Shown here: positions 16,401-23,580 of the stretch, in pieces
Numbering within the stretch: position 1 is the stretch's first letter
How the letters are laid out: each line of letters opens with the position of its first letter
The notes under the pieces: generated by a model
What the model saw: the letters and a program-made list of their open reading frames with translations, nothing else
Told to the model about the DNA's origin: nothing
Database searches by the model: none
Origin: SYLG01 sp965226945
GTDB taxonomy: Bacteria > Planctomycetota > Planctomycetia > Gemmatales > Gemmataceae
Direction of reading: 5' to 3'
Length of the DNA stretch: 64,000 nucleotides
NCBI GenBank assembly: GCA_965226945.1
Contig: OZ245717.1
Location: forward strand, 1,612,001 to 1,676,000
Position numbers and translations under genes: made by a program

Positions 16401-16880
16401 GTCATCCTCTTGAAGTTGCTCAGACCTGGATCTGTGCGCACGGCAGGTTGACGATGGATGTTAGTCCTGCTTCACCACAAGTGCAACAGGAATTCCGCTG
16501 GTCGTCCTGCTGCCGATGTTCGAGTCGCCGTCGGATTGTTGTATCTCAAATCCCCATTTAACCTCAGCGAAGAGCAACTCGTTGAGCGGTGGGTACAGAA
16601 CCCCCCGCCATGAGGTACACGTTCTTAGGAAAAATATTCGCGAGACCATTCCCACGATTCAGGAAATGGCGGATTACTTTCCCACTCCGCACTCCCTGTT
16701 CCATGCCATTCTTTGGCTCTAAAAAACGGTACCGCCGGCAATAAAGTAGAATGTCCCCTTTGTTCTCTTGTACTGAAAATAGAGATGGAGATTCATTTCA
16801 ATGGGCGCCGATATCTAATCATTAGATTTAAGCCGTTTTGAGTAATGGTCTACGCTGGGTTATTGTTGTTTCAGGAAGAG
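16401..16880. other. Gap with a solo repeat end, no convincing gene
   Basis: 480 bases. AAAGTAGAATGTCCCCTTT at 16743-16761 is a right end of the island repeat family without a matching left end nearby; its flank resembles the one at 11661. A short minus-strand frame (16461-16655) is open but has no recognisable features. I see no promoter or RNA gene. Confidence 0.5.
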
Positions 16881-17110
16881 GAAAGGGGACGCTGTACTTT
16901 TCCGGGCGCCCTCGCTCTTGATAGTCGACGCAGCCGCATGTTTCCAGCCTGTAGACCTCAAATTGGTTGATCATCAGATCATTGAACGAAATCCTCGAGG
17001 AATGAAGGTGAACGCAAGGGGACATTCGGGACGAGGGCTGCGCATCTGGGAAGTCTTTGAATGCATACAAGACCGGGCAATGACCATACCGATCTGAGCA
17101 GCTTTCGGGG
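16881..17110. repeat. Island repeat, copy R3, right end lost at the IS
   Basis: Starts GAAAGGGGACGCTGTACTTT and shares with R1 and R2 the CAAATTGGTTGATCATCAGA segment (the others have one-base differences), including the TGATC-N4-GATCA palindrome. The expected right end is missing; the IS begins at 17116 instead. R3 is the most diverged copy. Confidence 0.65.
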
Positions 17111-17115
17111 AAGAG

Positions 17116-18619
17116 GAAAGGGGACATTCTAGAATGGCACTAAGCTAGTCTGCAAAGGCATTTCCCATCAATTGCTTGCGCCATTCAGAGCGCGGCTTTT
17201 TCATCACTGGAAATTCCTTTGGCCGCCGCTTGCGGACACGCGGTTCCACTCGACCGGAACGATCCGGGTTCACTTTCAGTGGGACCAACTCGTCTCCCGA
17301 CTTCGAGTCGAGCAGCCAGCGCAGCGCGTCGACAAAACTGATCCTGTTTGCGGCCACTTCCTGGCGTCGTGCCGCCTCCGCCATAACCATACAGACCATA
17401 TTGTAGACCATCGCGTACACCGTCAGCTCCTTGAGAACGCCTGCCACGCGCTTGCATTTCAAGACGTCCATCTTCATCGTTTGCTTGAGGTGTTTCAGAT
17501 CCGATTCCACTTCCCAGCGGGCACAGTAGAGGCGCGCCAATTCCGCCGCCGCGTAGGCCTTCGCATCCAAAAGGGTCGTCACCAGCGTCACATCGCGCGT
17601 CCGCGACCCAGAGCGCGAGATTTTGTAACGCAGTTCACGTACCTTGAGCATGTCTGGCAGCGCCGCGTAGTCCTCGACGCTCATCCACTCGGGCTTGCTC
17701 TGGGGCTTGAATCACACGACGATTTTGTCAAGCGGCCCAAGCTGTCGGCCAAGCGCGAGCGAGGGAGTCCTTTGCTGCCGCTTTTGGCGCCAGGTCGTGC
17801 ATGCGCTCGATTCGGTGCGAAATCGACGATCTGGCGCTGGTGGATCCGAAACACCCCGTGCACGCCGCGTCGAATGAGCAGCGCGAGATGAGCGAAGGAG
17901 CCGAAGCCACGATCGGCGACCAGAACATCTCCCGGCTGCAAGGCAGGAGGGACGTCCTCGACGCGCGACATTTCATGCGGGCCCAAGGGGGCGGCCATGA
18001 CCTCCAGGAGAAGGCCGGTACCCGCGTGAAACAGAGCCAGAATCTTGGCAACCGGGAAGCCGCATCCAGGGGCCTGAGCTCCCGGTTGGCCAAAGTGGGC
18101 CTGCAACTCGGGAGTATCGGGCATGGAAAATGACGAACCGTCGATCAGGAAGGTACGATGTCCATGCCATCGGCCGTTGGACGCTTCGGGGATGAAAGCC
18201 TTGATCAGCGCGCGAAGGATGGCTTGGTAGACGGCCAGAGGCAGCCGCGCTCGCGCCTGGCAATAGGCCGAGTCGGTGAACGCCTTTTTGGCGAGCGTCG
18301 CGATATGCTCCAGAGCGATATTGCCACTGAGGACCTGAAGTAAGAACCAATGAAGAGTGGCAAAAGGACAAAGGACCCCGGCGCGCCAACTGTGCCCGAC
18401 TTGCCGACAGATCCGTTGGACGGTCGAGCGATCCAGAAGGTTGCCGAGGTCTTGCCGAATCCGCCGCAGTGCGGTATCAATTCGTCGATGCATCCGAGGG
18501 CCTCCTTGCCCATGGGCTGTGTGACAACGCCATGATGCCGGGAGGCCTTCGTTTGCCTCAAGTCCTTTTGGATTTTCAGCTTACTGCTCGCTTAGTGCCA
18601 TTCTAGAATGTCCCCTTTC
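17116..18619. mobile_element. IS4-family insertion sequence, inactive
   Basis: About 1504 bp bounded by perfect 30-bp inverted repeats at 17116-17145 and 18590-18619. The outer part is GAAAGGGGACATTCTAGAAT; the inner end is GGCACTAAGC. It carries one transposase gene on the minus strand, now broken. The outermost bases (AAAGGGGACATTCTA) are the same motif that ends the R repeats. No clear target duplication is visible, partly because R3 flanks one side. Confidence 0.85.
17145..18493 (-). pseudogene. IS4-family transposase, frameshifted and with a nonsense codon
   Basis: The N-terminal part (18493 down to about 17720) starts MHRRIDTALRRIRQDLG and has FLIDGSSFSMPD (first catalytic Asp) and VLVADRGFGSFAHLALLI (second Asp). 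The C-terminal part (from 17684 down) has LYCARWEVESDLKHLKQTM, the Y-R-E-K block with the catalytic Glu. They lie in different frames. Reading through the junction in the downstream frame gives LDKIVV-stop-FKPQSKPEW, where TGA stands in place of an expected Trp, so there is both a shift and a stop. This is decay rather than programmed frameshifting. Confidence 0.88.
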
Positions 18620-18623
18620 TCCC

Positions 18624-18770
18624 AGGATCGGCGATAGTTACCTGGCAGCGCTCATCTACTACGGCTGTCTGGCCAATGCCGTTTTGACGACCGATCAAGC
18701 GGTGGATGCAATGAAGTGATTGCCTGAAGACGAAGCCAAGCATCATCGGTATTTCTACCGGACTAAATAG
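18624..18770 (+). pseudogene. Decayed 3' gene fragment beside the IS
   Basis: Directly after the IS, one frame reads YLAALIYYGCLANAVLTTDQ and on to a TGA at 18717, then continues in frame as LPEDEAKHHRYFYRTK to TAG at 18768. The protein-like continuation past the stop suggests the end of a gene cut by the IS and then mutated. The family is not recognised. The rest of the gap to 18902 is AT-rich and shows nothing else. Confidence 0.35.
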
Positions 18771-18902
18771 CTTGTTTTCGAACTTGCAAATGAACAGATC
18801 AATTTGTCGGACTGCCGCATAAACCGGTGGAGTTGATATTCTTCAAGCTTAAATACCTAAGTTTAAATTTTGCAGCAAAGCGTTTTTGTAAGTAAATCAA
18901 AT

Positions 18903-19802
18903 CTAAGGAAGCTCCGCCGTTTCACCTCCGGATCTGGTGGCCAGAGCTCCTAATAAGTCGCGTGCGGAATAATTGATAAACTTGACGGACCCATCAGCAA
19001 ACATAAAGTTTGCTCCCTGTGGGTGAAGGCTCCAAAAATGGTAACGATCACAAGAGTTTTCTAGGCGACCTGGTCCAAACATAAATGGACCAATGCAAAC
19101 GTCTTGTAAATTAGTGTAATTTATAATGGTAGTTTGTTCATCGGGCCCATACAAATACCCCCAATATCCGCGCTCAGGGGCAATCCGAGAATACCATTGA
19201 CCGGCTTGAAGAGTTTGAGGAGGTGGCCTTTCACCTAGAGCAAGGGTTTGACTAGCCCCATCTAATATGGCGGAACTCCGGATTCCAGGATAGTTCCCAA
19301 AAAAGCCCGGACTTTCAGGCGTTCCACTTACTCCAAGATACGATGAAAAAGCCACATTCGATAAATCTTTTGTATAAAGTGGGGTAAGTAATCTAGGATT
19401 TGAAGGGCAAACATAAGTACTGATTACTTTGCTCGCGCCAATATGGGGTGGATTTTTATTAGGATTCAAAGGGCTGATATTTATAGCGGTTTGAGTCTCT
19501 TTCCACAGGGAATCACTTTCTAGATAAGGAAGAATCATTGCCATCCAAGTCACAAGAACCAAAGGTTCCGTGTTTATATCGGGCGGAGGACCATCAGGGA
19601 AATGACCGTGCAGCGCGCAGTAATCTTGGAGGGCAATTCCCACCTGCCTAAGGTTGGATTTACAAGCCAATTTCAAAGAAGATTGATGGACGGAGAAGGC
19701 AGCTGGCAATAGGAGGCTAATCAAAAGGCCAATGATACCGATAACCACAATTAGCTCGACAATAGACGATCCAATTCTCTCATTTTTTTTAACGCGTGGC
19801 AT
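18903..19802 (-). CDS. DUF1559 pseudopilin-like protein
   Basis: 299 residues. A type IV prepilin-like N-terminus: short basic leader, then SSIVELIVVIGIIGLLISLL with Glu at the +5-type position and a hydrophobic helix. NLRQVGIALQDYCALHGHFP is typical of DUF1559, and the C-terminal H-X9-DG motif is complete (HPQGANFMFADG). Such proteins are greatly expanded in Planctomycetota and are thought to be exported pilin-like proteins; the role is unknown. It is the last gene of a leftward run of four, 9 bases after the DUF1573-like gene. AT-rich compared with DUF1559 genes expected in the GC-rich core. Confidence 0.9.
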   Translation of the reverse strand: MPRVKKNERIGSSIVELIVVIGIIGLLISLLLPAAFSVHQSSLKLACKSNLRQVGIALQDYCALHGHFPDGPPPDINTEPLVLVTWMAMILPYLESDSLWKETQTAINISPLNPNKNPPHIGASKVISTYVCPSNPRLLTPLYTKDLSNVAFSSYLGVSGTPESPGFFGNYPGIRSSAILDGASQTLALGERPPPQTLQAGQWYSRIAPERGYWGYLYGPDEQTTIINYTNLQDVCIGPFMFGPGRLENSCDRYHFWSLHPQGANFMFADGSVKFINYSARDLLGALATRSGGETAELP

Positions 19803-19811
19803 TTGTATCGC

Positions 19812-20921
19812 CTATTGTTGAATTTGTTTAATGAATATAGGGACACGAAAATCGTATTTTTTATTTGAGAAATCGGCAACAAAATTCAAAAGGTACAGAG
19901 ATTCCTTGTCTGTCATGCGATGGTTTTCTGCGGGGTGAAATGTGACCTCTGCAGTAATTGTGTCCGTGTTCTTTTTAGTTATTTTTATGTCAAAATGTTG
20001 ATTCGGAGTGGCGCTCTTGATACTAAAAGATTCTTTAAATGGGCTCTTGCAAATTATGGTGGCCGTGTAAATTGGACCATTAATAGAGTTTCTTGGAAGC
20101 ACAATTTCAGACGGTGAAAATTCGACAGGACTGGCCACTTTTCCAATTATTTGCAATTGGTCCGGGCTCTCTTCTCTAGCGTGCACAAATATTTTAATCG
20201 ATTCCTGGATCGCCTTTGGCTGAATAGAAGAGAGCTTTATATTGACTTGACCAAGAAAGCTTCCTGAATTTGAATCGTTTGGCTTTACTTTGCATTCTTC
20301 GGGAGGGTTAAATTTTACTTTGAGTAATTGAGCGTCGGAACAGCGGACCTCTAGAATCTTTCGATTTTTTCCACTTTTATCAAACACATCAACGTTGGTT
20401 TCATAGACATCTCCTGGTTTAATAGCCCCAAAATCGATCATTGATGGAGAGAAACTAACCCCTCCTGTTATTAGAGGAAATCTAAAGGTAATGCTGATTT
20501 CAGGTCTATCTGGGTCGTTGCTATTGAATATCACCGGGGAGACCATTTCCTTCCCAATTTCTCCCCTTGCTCTCTGAATAAACTGAACCTCAACACTTGA
20601 ATAGGGCTTGATCTCTAAATTCGTAAAAGAAACAAACTCACCATTGATTTTGGCCAGCAAGCTATCGCAGGCACAGGATTTTCGAAAATTTGACAACAAA
20701 AGAGGCAAGCCGCCCCGATTGCTAATTTCAATTGATGCTGTGGCCAGCTGACCGTGCTCAGTTTCAGGCATCTGAAAAAATGTCAAGCAATCGATTTCTG
20801 GTTTCGAAAAAAAAAGAGATGTAAGCTTAAATCGAATATAGTCTGGCCCGAGAACCAGAGCCGCGAGGCTGGCCGCAATGAATATCCAAGGAAAGCCTAA
20901 TCTTCTGCCAAAAACCGCCAT
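19812..20921 (-). CDS. DUF1573-like anchored protein
   Basis: 369 residues with an N-terminal membrane anchor (IFIAASLAALVLG). The first domain has the DUF1573 pattern: ISNRGGLPLLLSNFRKSCAC followed by IKPYSSVEVQF and NSNDPDRPEISITFRF, an immunoglobulin-like fold with the CxC pair. One or two further Ig-like beta domains follow (about 150-360). DUF1573 proteins are envelope proteins of unsettled role. It lies 32 bases after the LolA-like gene and 9 bases before the DUF1559 gene, so co-expression is likely. Confidence 0.75.
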   Translation of the reverse strand: MAVFGRRLGFPWIFIAASLAALVLGPDYIRFKLTSLFFSKPEIDCLTFFQMPETEHGQLATASIEISNRGGLPLLLSNFRKSCACDSLLAKINGEFVSFTNLEIKPYSSVEVQFIQRARGEIGKEMVSPVIFNSNDPDRPEISITFRFPLITGGVSFSPSMIDFGAIKPGDVYETNVDVFDKSGKNRKILEVRCSDAQLLKVKFNPPEECKVKPNDSNSGSFLGQVNIKLSSIQPKAIQESIKIFVHAREESPDQLQIIGKVASPVEFSPSEIVLPRNSINGPIYTATIICKSPFKESFSIKSATPNQHFDIKITKKNTDTITAEVTFHPAENHRMTDKESLYLLNFVADFSNKKYDFRVPIFIKQIQQ

Positions 20922-20953
20922 AATAACTCGCTTTCACAAAGCAAATCTAAAGG

Positions 20954-22012
20954 TCACTCTTTTTTGGTCTTCCTGAATGTTAGCAACAAGGCGCCAATTA
21001 AGATTAAGACAATTGAGGCGTAAAAAACCCACCGAAAATATGAGGTCGGCTCTTCCTCCGTTGGACGGGTATCACCACTTAAAGCTGATTTTGGAGACAC
21101 AGGGCCTTTGATTAATTTATAAAGCTTGCCTTCGGAGTTTCTGGCATCAATACTCGGTTCCCCTGAGTCGTCAGTAAAGAAGAGTTTGTTTTTTATCGCA
21201 TCTGTGATCAGTATGTTTGGCGGAAAATGAAATGCAAGATCCTCTTTTAGAATTGGCTTATTTAAGTCGGCTTGTTTTACCTTAATTAACCTTGTGTATA
21301 ACAATTTTCCGCTCTTAGGCACATACTGTTTGGAAGTAACAACAGTCGGAAAAAAAACTCCTGGTCCTAGCTCTTTGAATTCATTAACTTCGGTAATAGA
21401 TGAAGCGTGCTCAAGCTGATCTGGCTCCCAAATTGTTAATCTATCGATTAAAAAGTTGTGCCTTTCAGAAAATCTAGCCTCAAATTTATTGTCTTTTTGT
21501 TGAATGACTGCTGTTTCATATAAAAATCCCGCTAATTTTTGACTTTTAAAACTCAGTAGCTCGTGAGGCTCCTCTAAAGCAACAGAAAAAGGAACTCGAA
21601 ACGCAGTATTCCCAGGGACCGATAGAAGACACAAGAGAAAGGGATCGCCTCCTATAGGGCCTCCTCTTGGATAAATCGAGCCGCCCCTTATCGGTTGCGC
21701 ACCTGCCTTTGGAGGCCTTATATCATAACCTTTTTGAATGCCTTTGTTTGCATATATTTCTGACTCGCCTCCAGCCCCTTGTGGATTCTTTATTCGAATT
21801 TTAAACTCGTCTCCATTTTTCCAATATTCTATATTTTCTTGTCCCGTCCCCATCGGAGGGTCATATTCAATCTCAAGATTGAGATGTAGAGATTCAATTT
21901 GACCGACGCTTTCAGCGTGCCTTTTTTTGAGATCGTCAATGTCGCCTAAATTGAAAGAAGCTAATGCTGACAGTAAAGACAAAGCGATTGAATTGTATGC
22001 TGCGCCAGACAT
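20954..22012 (-). CDS. LolA-like secreted protein with C-terminal membrane anchor
   Basis: 352 residues. N-terminal signal peptide, then a beta-rich region reminiscent of LolA/LolB-type lipoprotein carriers (IESLHLNLEIEYDPPMGTG, IEYWKNGDEFKIRIKN, and an FPTVVTSKQYVPKSGKLLY strand pair). The C-terminus has one membrane helix (WVFYASIVLILIGALLLTF) followed by a basic tail. The LolA comparison rests on fold-like features only. The gene lies 56 bases after the Cys-rich peptide gene, in the same AT-rich cassette. Confidence 0.6.
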   Translation of the reverse strand: MSGAAYNSIALSLLSALASFNLGDIDDLKKRHAESVGQIESLHLNLEIEYDPPMGTGQENIEYWKNGDEFKIRIKNPQGAGGESEIYANKGIQKGYDIRPPKAGAQPIRGGSIYPRGGPIGGDPFLLCLLSVPGNTAFRVPFSVALEEPHELLSFKSQKLAGFLYETAVIQQKDNKFEARFSERHNFLIDRLTIWEPDQLEHASSITEVNEFKELGPGVFFPTVVTSKQYVPKSGKLLYTRLIKVKQADLNKPILKEDLAFHFPPNILITDAIKNKLFFTDDSGEPSIDARNSEGKLYKLIKGPVSPKSALSGDTRPTEEEPTSYFRWVFYASIVLILIGALLLTFRKTKKE

Positions 22013-22068
22013 TAGCTTTTTTCCGAAATTGCACCGAGATAAGAATGGATATTGTAGCCTTGCTTCGC

Positions 22069-22395
22069 CTAAGGCGACGGGTAAATTGGCCCGCAGCCTG
22101 CAGTTGAAACTTTACAAAAGCCTCCGCCCTTATAATTGCCTTCGCATGAGAAGGTGTAGGATGATGTTTGATAGCAAATATTAAATCCGAGTTCACATAT
22201 GGAATAGCCGCCTGCGTTCAGGTAGCAATCGAGGCCATACTCATCCTTAACTGGTCCGGTCGCACTATCGCACTGACCTATTCCGGTGCACTGACCAATA
22301 AACCCTGGCGTCGCTTGAGTTTTGCTGCTTGGTGCCAACGCGCAAATAAACAGGCAAAGTCCAGAAAAAACCAAGATACGACCAAGTCTCTTCAT
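22069..22395 (-). CDS. Small secreted cysteine-rich protein
   Basis: 108 residues: signal peptide (ILVFSGLCLFICALA) and a mature part of about 80 residues with eight cysteines (GQC, GQC, DC, SIC, NIC, SC, FC, GC) and many Gly and Tyr residues. The spacing suggests disulfide bonding outside the cytoplasm. No known family is recognised. It is the first gene of a leftward run with the LolA-like, DUF1573-like and DUF1559 genes. Small Cys-containing secreted peptides beside DUF1573 genes are known in Bacteroidota (the NVEALA-type peptides); that analogy is inference. Confidence 0.65.
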   Translation of the reverse strand: MKRLGRILVFSGLCLFICALAPSSKTQATPGFIGQCTGIGQCDSATGPVKDEYGLDCYLNAGGYSICELGFNICYQTSSYTFSCEGNYKGGGFCKVSTAGCGPIYPSP

Positions 22396-22631
22396 TGGCT
22401 ATCCCTCTTAGCGGATCTGATGGTCGACTAACAAGCGAACGGGCATTCGCATTACTGATGATATAGGCCGGAGATAGTGATTGTAAAGAACAAAATTTCC
22501 AACTTGGAATGGGGTAAAGCCACCTTCCCCTGATTACCCCCATCGATCAAGCAACATCGCTAAGCGGCGGTTTTGAATCGCCTTGCGGGGCCGCAATTCC
22601 AGCCGGCGAAAATTGTGGGATTAGGTTGTAG

Positions 22632-22734
22632 GGAAGAAGAAAGGGGACATTCAACTTTTCCGGCTGGAAGAAGAAAGGGGACATTCAACTTTTCCGGCTG
22701 GGAAGAAGAAAGGGGACATTCAACTTTTCCGACT
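22632..22734. repeat. Three tandem copies of a 34-35-bp unit with GGGGACATT
   Basis: Units start at 22632, 22666 and 22701. Each reads GGAAGAAGAAAGGGGACATT and continues CAACTTTTCCGGCT. The unit matches the left end of the island repeats (compare 16881). It lies in the 428-base gap between divergent genes at 22395 and 22824; the rest of that gap shows nothing. Confidence 0.8.
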
Positions 22735-22823
22735 GCGCCCTCAGAGCGATCTTCTCGCGAGATCATCAGTAAATCGTATAAGAAAGAAAAATAAGCCCGT
22801 GACTCTGTTGGGACCGAGCTTTC

Positions 22824-23282
22824 ATGGAAACACCAAAACCTTACGCGGCACCCCTTGATCCCGAACAACCTCCCGTTCCCGATGCCGATTTCAAGCAGGA
22901 GCGTCTTTTGAAAGCTGGCGCAGAAGGGACCGCGTCAGGTCAGCTGATTGCTTTGGTTGAAGTGAATAACTTGATTGAGTATGGCGGACTGTTTCTATTG
23001 CTCCTTCTCGCTGGCTTCGTCCTGGGCTTCAGGCATGGCTTTGGGGGTGGCGCGCTAGCCTGGCTCCCGCTCGGCGGACTGATTTTTCCCACCCATCTGT
23101 TTGCCATGCTCGTTTTTGGCTACAGGCAGCCCTATGTCGAGGAAGACCCGCTGACTACGATCATGAGCCTTTTCGCGCTGATCCCTGCGGGGGTTGGTGT
23201 ATTCTGCGGGGCTTTGGCTGGGTCGGCTGGCACCTTTGTTCAGCAAGTCATTTCTCGCAAGAACACAAGTCGCCAAGAGTGA
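22824..23282 (+). CDS. Small membrane protein of unknown function
   Basis: 152 residues. A polar N-terminal tail (about 1-45) is followed by three likely membrane helices: GGLFLLLLLAGFVLGF, LAWLPLGGLIFPTHLFAMLV, and a Gly/Ala-rich helix near residues 110-140 (TIMSLFALIPAGVGVFCG). The tail ends ISRKNTSRQE. No family recognised. The tandem repeat block lies about 90 bases upstream, so it may be in or near its promoter. GGGACCGAG precedes the ATG. Confidence 0.6.
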   Translation: METPKPYAAPLDPEQPPVPDADFKQERLLKAGAEGTASGQLIALVEVNNLIEYGGLFLLLLLAGFVLGFRHGFGGGALAWLPLGGLIFPTHLFAMLVFGYRQPYVEEDPLTTIMSLFALIPAGVGVFCGALAGSAGTFVQQVISRKNTSRQE

Positions 23283-23303
23283 GCCCTATTTCGCCGATCT
23301 GGC

Positions 23304-23528
23304 CTACTTCTTCGGAGACTCAACAAATTTTTTGTTAACCAATAATTTCATGAAAAATATACACAAGGCAAAATTCATCGATATAAGACTAGCCAACCCA
23401 ATCAGTATTTTATGTTCCCTAGTCAAGGTCCCGGTCTCATAGAATAGCACATAGAGAAAGGGGACAAGATGAAAAACCGTACCAAATGCATAAAATATGC
23501 AGTATTTTACAAGGTATTCACGAGTCAT
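23304..23528 (-). CDS. Very small membrane protein of unknown function
   Basis: 74 residues with two membrane helices (YCIFYAFGTVFHLVPFLYVL and KILIGLASLISMNFALCIFF) joined by a short polar loop, and a basic C-terminus. ATG 23528 is preferred because GAGGGAC lies just upstream; a TTG start at 23558 would add ten polar residues. AT-rich like the cassette to its left. Convergent with the membrane protein at 22824, 21 bases between stops. No homologues are known to me. Confidence 0.5.
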   Translation of the reverse strand: MTREYLVKYCIFYAFGTVFHLVPFLYVLFYETGTLTREHKILIGLASLISMNFALCIFFMKLLVNKKFVESPKK

Positions 23529-23580
23529 AGACTGGTCCCTCGACGATTCGCTTGCCAAGGCGTTTCAGATCTTGTCTCAC

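Noticed and set aside
16461..16655. 64-codon minus-strand open frame
   Set aside because: No ribosome site, signal or family; surrounded by repeat fragments.
17681..17760. Programmed frameshift in the IS transposase
   Set aside because: The downstream frame also has a TGA, and no slippery heptamer is apparent; decay explains both.
22632..22734. Possible CRISPR-like array
   Set aside because: Three back-to-back units with no spacers; matches island repeat ends.
23454..23470. GAGAAAGGGGACAAG, similar to the island repeat end
   Set aside because: Lies inside a membrane-protein gene where it encodes LVPFL; the similarity stops after GGGGACA.
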